This document shows, one piece after another, positions 27,360-34,475 of a stretch of DNA of 64,000 nt (positions within the stretch are counted from its first letter, which is position 1; every line of letters starts with the position of its first letter). Under the pieces are notes generated by a model, which was not told the DNA's origin, did no database searches, and was given only the letters and a program-made list of their open reading frames with translations. The stretch spans positions 248,001 through 312,000 of the forward strand of contig NZ_JBFANZ010000001.1 in NCBI RefSeq assembly GCF_040659735.1, read 5' to 3'. Position numbers and translations under genes: made by a program. The stretch is from Micromonospora_I sp040659735 (GTDB taxonomy: Bacteria; Actinomycetota; Actinomycetes; Mycobacteriales; Micromonosporaceae).

Positions 27360-27537
27360 GGAGCACGGCCTGGTCCGGGTCGACGGGGCGCGGCCACCAC
27401 CACCAGGCCAGGAGCGCCCAGGTCAGCCAGAGCAGGGCGAGGCACGCCCGCGGCGCCACGAGCGCGACGCGCCGGTGGCTCGGTGACGGCCAGCCGCGCA
27501 GTGGACGTCTCTCGGGTGCGGGGGCCGGCTCGCTCAG
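27360..27537 (-). pseudogene. N-terminal fragment of a small membrane protein (candidate remnant)
   Basis: After the eamA stop the minus strand reads SEPAPAPERRPLRGWPSPSH from 27537, then a Trp-rich helix (CLALLWLTWALLAWWWWP) and VDPDQAVLLSP. Composition is that of a real membrane-protein N-terminus. The only start near the beginning is a CTG (27537) or an internal GTG (27459). The open frame then continues only as antisense to eamA, so the rest of the gene appears lost or replaced. It could also be chance or a short functional protein. Confidence 0.3.
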
Positions 27538-27549
27538 CGGCTGAGCGCG

Positions 27550-28521
27550 TCAGGGCCACGCAACCGGAGGGATGAGCCGTTGCGCCGCCGCGGTGAACTC
27601 ATCGCCGAACTGCAGCAACGCGCGCCAGGCGGGCGGGATCGCCGCCGCTCCGTCCCGCGCGCCGAGCAGTCCGCCGGCGATCGCGGCGTTGGTGTCGGTG
27701 TCGTGACCGACCCGGACGATGTCGATCAGGACCGCCGGCAGCGGGCGCGGGTCGAGGAGAGCGGCGACGGCGAGGCTCAGCGAATCGAGGACGAAGCCCG
27801 CGGCGTTGTCCAGCAGGCCGGTTTCGCCGGTGGTGGCCATCGTCGCGGGGGCCAGCCGCGACCCGTACCCGATCGCGTCCGCGACCGGCCGGCTGCCCAG
27901 CTCGGACGCGGTCCGCACGCCGAGCTTCACCGCCCGTTCCGGACTCGTGCCGGCCACCAGGGCCGCGGCGATCTCGTTGTACGCGGCGCAGGCCACGGTG
28001 CACCGCTCGTCGTCATGCGTGATCGCGGAGATCTCCACCGACTCCCGGATCCGCCGCTCCCGCTCGGCCACGGCGAGCGCCGTCGGGATACACCGCATGA
28101 GCGACCCGTTACCGGCGCGGCCGGCGCCCGACCCGGCGGCGCGCGGATCACGCGTCCGCCGGTAAAGCTCCAGCCCGGTCGAGGTCGCCCCGCCGATGTC
28201 GACTGGACGCGATCCCGGTCTCCGGTCCGGCCAGTCGCCTTCGAGCCACGCCAGCATGTGGTCGGCGGCGACGCGCACGACGTCGTCCGACGGCGTCAGG
28301 TAGGCCAGCAGCACGGCGCGGGTCAGGTCGGTGTCGTCGGTGGCGTGCCCCGGCGGCCAGTCGAACGGGCCGCCGCCGACGATCTCGCTGAGCCCCCGCG
28401 GGTAGCGGGCGCGGATGCTCGCCCAGGAGGAGAATTCCACCGTCGCGCCGAGCGCGTCTCCGGCGTGCACCCCGAGCAACGCGCCGGCGACCCTGTCCTG
28501 ACGTGATCCACTTTCTGTCAC
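27550..28521 (-). CDS. ADP-ribosylglycohydrolase family protein, 323 aa
   Basis: All-helical DraG/ARH-type hydrolase that removes ADP-ribose from proteins or nucleic acids, using two Mg2+ ions. Metal ligands are visible in HATDDTDLTRAV (N-terminal) and GHDTDTNAAIAGGLLGA (C-terminal); GNGSLMRCIPTAL is the conserved middle motif. The GTG at 28521 has CATCCT six bases upstream, a near-consensus leaderless -10. It is also 25 bases after the hydrolase gene, so it is probably the third gene of an operon with it and the PH-like gene. Confidence 0.93.
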   Translation of the reverse strand: MTESGSRQDRVAGALLGVHAGDALGATVEFSSWASIRARYPRGLSEIVGGGPFDWPPGHATDDTDLTRAVLLAYLTPSDDVVRVAADHMLAWLEGDWPDRRPGSRPVDIGGATSTGLELYRRTRDPRAAGSGAGRAGNGSLMRCIPTALAVAERERRIRESVEISAITHDDERCTVACAAYNEIAAALVAGTSPERAVKLGVRTASELGSRPVADAIGYGSRLAPATMATTGETGLLDNAAGFVLDSLSLAVAALLDPRPLPAVLIDIVRVGHDTDTNAAIAGGLLGARDGAAAIPPAWRALLQFGDEFTAAAQRLIPPVAWP

Positions 28522-28546
28522 GCGCCAAGGATGGCAGGCGCCACCG

Positions 28547-29479
28547 TCAGACGGCGCTCCGCCGCGCCTCGGCGTGCGTGGTGAGCCACCCGGTGACCCG
28601 ACCCATCAGCTCCGCGTCGACCGGTCCGCGCAGCTCGGCGCGGTATTTCCGCAGCGACGCCTCGCCCGGCTGCCGGCGCAACGTGTGTGTCACGTCGTCC
28701 GGGCGCCAGGTCTCGACCGGCGCCGGGACCAGTCCGGCGATCGCGTCCAGGTCGTCCGGGTCGACCTGCAGGTCCTTGCCGCCGGTGATGGCGAGCACCG
28801 GCACCCGGATCGCCGCGAGATCCGCCGACGGGTCGTGGTCGAGGAACTCGCGGAACCAGCGGGCGTTCACGCGTACGCCGCCCAGGCGCGCGACGTCGGT
28901 CGTGGTCGCCCGGAGCCGGTCGTGGTTCTTGAGCACCTTCGCGACGAGATCGGTGCGGGTGAGCCGGAGCAGGAACCGGACCGGCGCCGGCAGGCTCGGC
29001 AGCAGCATCTCGGCCTGCCAGCGCAGGATGGCCGCCCCGGGCTTCGCCGCCCCGGCGAGCAGCACCACTCCGGCGACCGGAGCGCGCTCGCCGGCGAGCG
29101 CCGTGGCGATCAGCGCCCCCTCGCTGTGCCCGACGAGGAAGAGCCGGGCGGCGTCCACCTCCGGTCGGGCGGCGAGCGCGCCGAGCGCCGACCGCGCGTC
29201 GCCGATGTTGTCGGTGAGTCCGGCGGTGAGGAACGACCCGGTGCTCTCCCCCACGCCGCGCTTGTCGTAGCGCAGCGAGGCCACACCCGCGCCGGCCAGC
29301 GCCACCGCGAGCTCCCGGGACACCCCGAACGCTCCCTTGCGATGGTCGGAGTCTCGGTTGAGCGGTCCCGAGCCGGAGATCAGCACGACGGCCGGGAACG
29401 GGCCGGTGCCCGGAGGCAGCGTGAGCGTGCCGGCCAGGGTCTGGTCCGCGGCGGTGAAACGGAGGGCGATGTCGCGCAC
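28547..29479 (-). CDS. Alpha/beta hydrolase, 310 aa
   Basis: Family typical of the S9-like/dienelactone-hydrolase-type group of unknown substrate. GTLTLPPGTGPFPAVVLISGSGP is the N-terminal lid/oxyanion part. GHSEGA holds the nucleophile (Ser ~118). The Asp is in GGKDLQVDP and the His in DDVTHTLRR. There is no signal peptide. The GTG at 29479 has GAGAGA upstream. It lies 42 bases after the small gene at 29522 and before the ADP-ribosylglycohydrolase on the same strand. Confidence 0.88.
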   Translation of the reverse strand: MRDIALRFTAADQTLAGTLTLPPGTGPFPAVVLISGSGPLNRDSDHRKGAFGVSRELAVALAGAGVASLRYDKRGVGESTGSFLTAGLTDNIGDARSALGALAARPEVDAARLFLVGHSEGALIATALAGERAPVAGVVLLAGAAKPGAAILRWQAEMLLPSLPAPVRFLLRLTRTDLVAKVLKNHDRLRATTTDVARLGGVRVNARWFREFLDHDPSADLAAIRVPVLAITGGKDLQVDPDDLDAIAGLVPAPVETWRPDDVTHTLRRQPGEASLRKYRAELRGPVDAELMGRVTGWLTTHAEARRSAV

Positions 29480-29521
29480 GGGGTCTCTCTCGATCGTGGG
29501 TGGGAGTTCGAGTGTGTCCGG

Positions 29522-29860
29522 TCAGGCGCCGAGCGACCGGACGACGGCCTGCGGGTCGTCGACGCCGAGCAGGAGGGAGTCGAACGTCTCCGCGTCGAGA
29601 CGGATCCGTACGGCCGGCTGCCCCTTGCGTACGTCGACGAACTCCTTGCCGTGCAGCGTGTGCCAGGTGCCGAGCTTGCGGTGACCGGGCACGCCGAGGC
29701 CGACCCGGAGCCCTTCCGTGGCGGCGAGCGCGTCCTCGACGATCTCGACGGACGTGACCGCGGTGCGCGGAACACGCAGGTCGCCGCGGAGGCTGCCGAT
29801 CTTCTCGGCGGTGTCGAGCCGCACTTCGATCGCGTCGGCGGTGATGGTCACGGTGCTCAT
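29522..29860 (-). CDS. Small PH-like protein, 112 aa
   Basis: A beta-rich protein of one domain: TITADAIEVRLDTAEKIGSL, then strands and a closing helix AETFDSLLLGVDDPQAVVRSL. The pattern resembles bacterial PH-like proteins (DPQAVVxSL near the end), but I cannot name the family with certainty. ATG at 29860 has AGAGGAG 5-6 bases upstream. It is divergent from an HTH regulator with a palindrome between them, and heads the operon with the hydrolase and ADP-ribosylglycohydrolase. Confidence 0.75.
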   Translation of the reverse strand: MSTVTITADAIEVRLDTAEKIGSLRGDLRVPRTAVTSVEIVEDALAATEGLRVGLGVPGHRKLGTWHTLHGKEFVDVRKGQPAVRIRLDAETFDSLLLGVDDPQAVVRSLGA

Positions 29861-29891
29861 GGTGGCTCCTCTGATAGCTCGTTGTGTTCCC

Positions 29892-29915
29892 ATCATTATC
29901 GTCTTTGATAACGAT
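29892..29915. promoter_or_regulatory. Palindromic operator between the PH-like operon and the HTH regulator
   Basis: ATCATTATC (29892-29900) and GATAACGAT (29907-29915) are inverted repeats matching at 8 of 9 positions around GTCTTT, in an AT-rich 80-bp divergent gap. It is a likely site for the regulator starting at 29940. Confidence 0.6.
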
Positions 29916-29939
29916 GTCAAGTATGAGAACATTAACGGC

Positions 29940-30464
29940 ATGGCGAGTGCCGATCTCCTTCTGCATCCGGTGCGGCTGCGGATCGTCCAGGCGTTCCTCG
30001 GCGATCGCATGCTGACCACGGCGGAGCTCCGCGACGAGCTTCCGGAGGTGCCTCCCGCGACGCTCTACCGGCACGTCGGCGCCCTCGCCGACGGCGAGGT
30101 GCTCGAGGTGGTCGCGGAGCGTCGGGTGCGCGGTGCGGTCGAACGCACCTACCGGCTGCAGAGCGCGAACGCGTCGGTCACCGGCACGGAAACGGCCACC
30201 ATGGGGGTCGAGGAGCACCGGCGGGGGTTCATGACCTTCGTCGCCGCGCTCCTCGCCGACTTCGACCGCTACCTCACCCGCGACGAGATCGACTTCGACC
30301 GCGACCTGGTGGGCTACCGGCAGGCGGCGATGTACCTGACGGACGACGAGCTGCGGGAGTTGCTCGCCGAACTCGGCGCCGTCTTCGCGCCGCGGCTGGC
30401 CCAGCGGCCCGGCGAGGGGCGCACGCGACGCCTGTTGTCGACCATCCTGATGCCCGGCGAGTAA
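29940..30464 (+). CDS. ArsR-like helix-turn-helix regulator, 174 aa
   Basis: N-terminal winged helix of the ArsR/HTH_20 kind: LLLHPVRLRIVQAFLG, then TTAELRDELPEVPPATLYRHVGALADGEVLEVVAERRVRGAVERTYRL. The C-terminal half (MGVEEHRRGFMTFVAALLADFDRYL...) is helical and may bind a ligand or dimerise. ATG at 29940 follows a palindrome in the divergent gap, so autoregulation and control of the 29860-27550 operon are likely. Confidence 0.88.
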   Translation: MASADLLLHPVRLRIVQAFLGDRMLTTAELRDELPEVPPATLYRHVGALADGEVLEVVAERRVRGAVERTYRLQSANASVTGTETATMGVEEHRRGFMTFVAALLADFDRYLTRDEIDFDRDLVGYRQAAMYLTDDELRELLAELGAVFAPRLAQRPGEGRTRRLLSTILMPGE

Positions 30465-30542
30465 AGCCGCTGGCAGTGACCCGGACGGTCGCGTCCGAAT
30501 CCCGCGAGTCAACGGGGTGGGCGGCGAGGCAGGATCGGTGGC

Positions 30543-32138
30543 GTGGAACTTGACTTCGAGCGGTGCTACCGGGCGGTCGACAGCCGTGACCAGCGGTTCG
30601 ACGGCTGGTTCTACACGGGCGTCACCTCGACCGGCATCTACTGCCGCCCGTCCTGCCCCGCCACCACGCCGAAGCGGGTCAACGTCCGGTTCTACCCCTC
30701 CGCCGCGGCCGCCCAGCGCGCCGGCTTCCGCGCCTGCCGCCGCTGCCGCCCCGACGCCTCCCCCGGCTCGCCCGAGTGGGACGAACGCGGGGACCTCGCC
30801 GGGCGGGCGATGCGGCTGATCGGTGACGGCGTCGTGGACCGGGACGGTGTGCCCGGCCTGGCCCGCCGCCTCGGCTACACCGAGCGGCACCTGCACCGCA
30901 TGCTCACCGCGCAGCTCGGCGCCGGGCCGCTCGCGTTGGCCCGCGCGCAACGGGCGCAGACCGCCCGCATCCTGGTCGAGACGACCGACCTCGGCCTCGC
31001 CGGGATCGCGTTCGCGGCGGGCTTCGGCAGCGTGCGGCAGTTCAACGACACGATGCGCGAGGTGTACGGCTCCGCGCCATCCCAGCTGCGCGACTCGGTG
31101 CGCCGACGGGCTCGCCCCGACACCGGGGGCGGCGACAGCGAGGGCGGCACGATCAATCTCCGGCTGGCGTACCGGCCGCCGCTGCACGTCGACGCGCTAC
31201 TGGAGTTTCTGGCCCGGCGCGCCGTACCGGGCGTCGAGGAGGTGGCCGACGGCACGTACCGGCGCGGTCTGCTGCTGCCGCACGGTGCCGCGACCGTCGC
31301 GCTGACACCGCTCCCCGACCACGTCGCGGCCACGCTGCGCCTGGCCGACGTGCGCGACCTGGCGCCGGCCGTGGCCCGCTGCCGCCGGCTGCTCGACCTG
31401 GACGCCGACCCCGAGGCCGTCGACGCGACCCTCGCCGCGGACCCGGCGCTCACCGCCGTGGTCGCGAAGGACCCCGGGGTACGCGTGCCGCGGGCGGTCG
31501 ACGGCTTCGAGATGGCGCTCCGGGCGATCGTCGGCCAGCAGGTCTCCGTGGCCGGCGCCCGCACCACGCTGTCCCACCTGGCCGCCGCCACGAGCGCGAC
31601 CGCGACGACCGAGGGCGGGGCGGGATTCCGCGCGTTCCCCACCGCCGAGCAGATGCTGGCGCTGCCGGACGGGGCGTTCGGGATGCCGGCCGCGCGACGG
31701 GAGACGATCCGCGCACTGTCCCGGGCCGTCGCCGAGGGGCTGCTCGACCTGGATCCCGGCGCCGACTCCGACGAGCTGGTCGGGAAACTCGCCGCGCTGC
31801 CGGGGATCGGCCCGTGGACCGCCGCGTACGTCGCGATGCGCGCGCTCGGCAACCCCGACGTCTTCCTCGCGACCGATCTGGCCGTACGCCGGGGCGCGCG
31901 GGCGCTCGGCCTCCCCGATGACCCGAAGACCCTCGACGCCCACGCGGCGCGGTGGCGCCCCTGGCGCTCGTACGCTGTGGTCCGCCTCTGGTCGGCGAGC
32001 GCGAGGAGTGAGCGCAGCGAGCCCCGCAGTCGCGAGCGAAAAGCCGGCACGGCGAGCGCGAGGAGTGAGCGCAGCGAGCCCCGCAGTCGCGAGCGGAAAG
32101 GCAGCATTGTCAGCTCGACGCCGAAGGAGCAGGCATGA
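30543..32138 (+). CDS. Ada-AlkA fusion: alkylation response regulator / 3-methyladenine DNA glycosylase, 531 aa
   Basis: Three parts. Residues 1-80 are the Ada N-terminal zinc domain with CRPSC and CRRCRP (methyl-phosphotriester acceptor). Residues 85-190 are an AraC-type HTH (LARRLGYTERHLHRMLTAQLG, FGSVRQFNDTMREVYG). Residues 205-490 are AlkA with a helix-hairpin-helix (LAALPGIGPWTAAYVAMRAL) and catalytic Asp in FLATDLAVRRG. It would sense methylated DNA, activate transcription and excise alkylated bases. After RLWS, where AlkA normally ends, two in-frame copies of the dispersed repeat add SARSERSEPRSRERK twice. The stop overlaps the ogt ATG (ATGA). Confidence 0.92.
   Translation: MELDFERCYRAVDSRDQRFDGWFYTGVTSTGIYCRPSCPATTPKRVNVRFYPSAAAAQRAGFRACRRCRPDASPGSPEWDERGDLAGRAMRLIGDGVVDRDGVPGLARRLGYTERHLHRMLTAQLGAGPLALARAQRAQTARILVETTDLGLAGIAFAAGFGSVRQFNDTMREVYGSAPSQLRDSVRRRARPDTGGGDSEGGTINLRLAYRPPLHVDALLEFLARRAVPGVEEVADGTYRRGLLLPHGAATVALTPLPDHVAATLRLADVRDLAPAVARCRRLLDLDADPEAVDATLAADPALTAVVAKDPGVRVPRAVDGFEMALRAIVGQQVSVAGARTTLSHLAAATSATATTEGGAGFRAFPTAEQMLALPDGAFGMPAARRETIRALSRAVAEGLLDLDPGADSDELVGKLAALPGIGPWTAAYVAMRALGNPDVFLATDLAVRRGARALGLPDDPKTLDAHAARWRPWRSYAVVRLWSASARSERSEPRSRERKAGTASARSERSEPRSRERKGSIVSSTPKEQA
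31995..32048 (+). repeat. Dispersed repeat, copy D (in frame inside ada-alkA)
   Basis: Same family as copies A-C but two bases shorter in the middle, so the frame reads SARSERSEPRSRERKAG. It begins GCGAGCGCG instead of GTGAGCGCG and so has no mini-ORF start. Confidence 0.85.
32052..32102 (+). repeat. Dispersed repeat, copy E (in frame inside ada-alkA)
   Basis: Second tandem copy, 57 bases (19 codons) after copy D, read as SARSERSEPRSRERKGS. It lies just before the end of the glycosylase gene and the ogt start. Confidence 0.85.
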
Positions 32139-32626
32139 ACAGCACGACCATGGATACGCCGGCGGGGCCGCTCACCATCATCGTGAGCGAGTCGGGGGCG
32201 GTGCGCGGCGCCGGCTTCACCGCGCAGGTCGAGGCGGTGCTCGCCGTCGTACACCCGACTCTGCGCGGTCCGGTGCGGTCGCGACCCGAGCTCGGTGCGG
32301 TGACCGACGCGGTGCGGTCCTATCTGGACGGCGATCTGACGGCGATCGACGCGGTGCCGGTCGAGCAGCACACGGGTGGGGCGTTCATGACCCATGCCTG
32401 GCAGGTGCTGCGGCGGGTGAAGTCGGGCGAGCCGCTCACCTACACCGGTTTCGCCGAACTGGCCGGCCGCCCCCTCGCGGTACGGGCCGCGGCGGCGGCG
32501 TGCGCCCGCAACGCCGCCGCGCTCTTCGTCCCGTGTCACCGGGTGTTGCGCACCGACGGGTCTCTCGGCGGCTACCGGTGGGGCCTGGAGGTGAAGAAGT
32601 GGCTTCTCGGTCATGAGCGGCACTAA
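32135..32626 (+). CDS. ogt: Methylated-DNA-protein cysteine methyltransferase, 163 aa
   Basis: Suicide repair protein that takes the methyl group from O6-methylguanine onto its own Cys. The acceptor motif is VPCHRVLRTDGSLGGY; the DNA-binding helix region is YTGFAELAGRPLAVRAAAAACARNA. The start overlaps the ada-alkA stop (ATGA), so both are made together as an alkylation-damage unit. Length and motifs are normal. Confidence 0.95.
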   Translation: MNSTTMDTPAGPLTIIVSESGAVRGAGFTAQVEAVLAVVHPTLRGPVRSRPELGAVTDAVRSYLDGDLTAIDAVPVEQHTGGAFMTHAWQVLRRVKSGEPLTYTGFAELAGRPLAVRAAAAACARNAAALFVPCHRVLRTDGSLGGYRWGLEVKKWLLGHERH

Positions 32627-32651
32627 CCCGTGAATTGTCAGCCCCGGCCGA

Positions 32652-32657
32652 TAACGT
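32652..32657 (+). promoter_or_regulatory. -10 box of a leaderless promoter for the ABC exporter pair
   Basis: TAACGT ends 6 bases before the GTG at 32664; no Shine-Dalgarno. Confidence 0.5.
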
Positions 32658-32663
32658 CACTGA

Positions 32664-34475
32664 GTGGCTGCTGACAGTGAGCAACACCGCGCCCGGGGCG
32701 GCGGGACGACATCGCATCCACTGAGGAATCTGTGGCGCCTGCGGCGATATCTCCGCCCCTACCAGGGTCAGCTCGGCGGACTGTTGCTCGCCGCGACGGG
32801 GGCGACCGCGGCGTCCATCGCGGTGCCGCTCGTCATCCAACGGGTCGTCGACGGCCCCATCGCCCGGGGCGACCCGGCCGGGCTGCTGCGCCTCGGCGCA
32901 CTCGCGCTGCTGCTCGGGCTCGCCGAGGCAGGGCTGATCTTCGTACGTCGTTGGGTGCAGTCCGCGTCGGCGGTCGGCATGGAGGCCACCATCCGCGACG
33001 AGATCTACGCCCACCTGCAACGGCTGCCGATCTCCTTTCACGACCGGTGGCAGTCCGGGCAACTCCTCTCCCGGGTCACCAGCGACCTGTCGGTGATCCG
33101 GCGGTTCCTCTCCTTCGGCCTCATCTTCCTGATCGTCAACAGCGCCACCTACCTGACCGTGGTGGCCCTGCTGCTGCACCTGCACCGGCCGCTCGGGCTC
33201 CTCGTCGCGGCGAGCGCGGTGCCGCTCTTCGTCTTCAGCCGCCGGTTCACCCGCGCCTATCTGGTGGCGTCCCGGCGGATGCAGGACGAGCAGGGCGACG
33301 TCGCCACGCTGGTCGAGGAGTCGGCGCAGGGCCTGCGCACCATCAAGGCGTTCGGACGGCGGCGACACATGGTGGCCCGGTTCGCCGCCCGCGCCAGTCG
33401 GCTGCACGACACCGCCGTGGGCAAGGGGCGCCTGCTGTCCCGCACCTCGGCGGAGTTCGACCTGGTACCCAACCTGACGCTCGCGGTGGTGCTGGTCACC
33501 GGCGCGGTCGCGGTAGCGGGTGACCGGCTCACCATCGGGCAACTGGTGGCTTTCGTGACGCTGCAGTTGACGCTCGTCTGGCCGATCGAGTCGCTCGGCT
33601 GGATCATCGCCAACGCACAGGAGGCGATGACGGCCGCCGACCGCATCCACGAGGTCCTCGACGCTCAGCCGTCCATCGTAGACCGACGTGCCGCCGCCGC
33701 GGTGAGTGTCGAGACCATCCGCGGCGAGCTCTGCTTTCAGGGCGTCGCCTTCAGCTATCCGGATGTCGGCCGCCGCGTGCTGAACGACGTCGACCTGACG
33801 GTCCGGCCCGGCGAGACCCTCGCCGTCGTCGGCGCGACCGGTTGCGGCAAGACGACGTTGGTGTCGCTCGTGCCCCGCCTCTACGACGTGTCGGCCGGAC
33901 GGATCACGCTCGACGGGCACGACATCCGGGATCTCCGCCTCACCGATCTGCGCCGGGTCGTCGGCGTGGCGTTCGAGGATCCGACGCTCTTCTCCATGTC
34001 GGTGCGGGAAAACCTCACCCTGGGCCGCAGCGACGCCACCGATGACGACGTGCGCGCCGCGCTCGCCCTCGCGCAGGGCGACTTCGTGTACGACCTGCCG
34101 TGGGGCCTGGAGACGCGGATCGGCGAGCAGGGCATGTCGCTGTCCGGGGGGCAGCGGCAGCGTCTCGCGCTGGCCCGCGCGGTGCTCGGCCGCCCCCGCG
34201 TGCTCGTGCTCGACGACCCGCTCTCGGCCCTCGACGTGCACACCGAGGCGCTGGTCGAACGGGCGCTGGCGCGGGTGCTGCGCGGCACGACCGCGCTGCT
34301 CGTGGCGCACCGGCCGTCGACCGTGGCGCTCGCCGACCGGGTGGCGTTGATCGCCGACGGCCGGATCGCCGCCGTCGGCACCCATTCACACCTGCTCGCC
34401 ACCGTGCCGGCCTACCGGGCGGCGCTCTCCGCGGAGGCCGAAGATCCGGACGACGTCGGGCTTGTCCGGTCGTGA
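32664..34475 (+). CDS. ABC exporter half-transporter with degenerate ATP site, 603 aa
   Basis: Six-helix exporter domain (~residues 25-320) followed by a nucleotide-binding domain. Walker A is GATGCGKTT and the signature LSGGQRQRLA is canonical. Walker B ends VLVLDDPLSALD, with Asp where the catalytic Glu should be, and the Q-loop reads FEDPTLF with Glu for Gln. This is the pattern of the degenerate subunit of heterodimeric exporters such as BmrC or TM287-type. Substrate unknown. It overlaps the partner gene by GTGA. Confidence 0.93.
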   Translation: MAADSEQHRARGGGTTSHPLRNLWRLRRYLRPYQGQLGGLLLAATGATAASIAVPLVIQRVVDGPIARGDPAGLLRLGALALLLGLAEAGLIFVRRWVQSASAVGMEATIRDEIYAHLQRLPISFHDRWQSGQLLSRVTSDLSVIRRFLSFGLIFLIVNSATYLTVVALLLHLHRPLGLLVAASAVPLFVFSRRFTRAYLVASRRMQDEQGDVATLVEESAQGLRTIKAFGRRRHMVARFAARASRLHDTAVGKGRLLSRTSAEFDLVPNLTLAVVLVTGAVAVAGDRLTIGQLVAFVTLQLTLVWPIESLGWIIANAQEAMTAADRIHEVLDAQPSIVDRRAAAAVSVETIRGELCFQGVAFSYPDVGRRVLNDVDLTVRPGETLAVVGATGCGKTTLVSLVPRLYDVSAGRITLDGHDIRDLRLTDLRRVVGVAFEDPTLFSMSVRENLTLGRSDATDDDVRAALALAQGDFVYDLPWGLETRIGEQGMSLSGGQRQRLALARAVLGRPRVLVLDDPLSALDVHTEALVERALARVLRGTTALLVAHRPSTVALADRVALIADGRIAAVGTHSHLLATVPAYRAALSAEAEDPDDVGLVRS

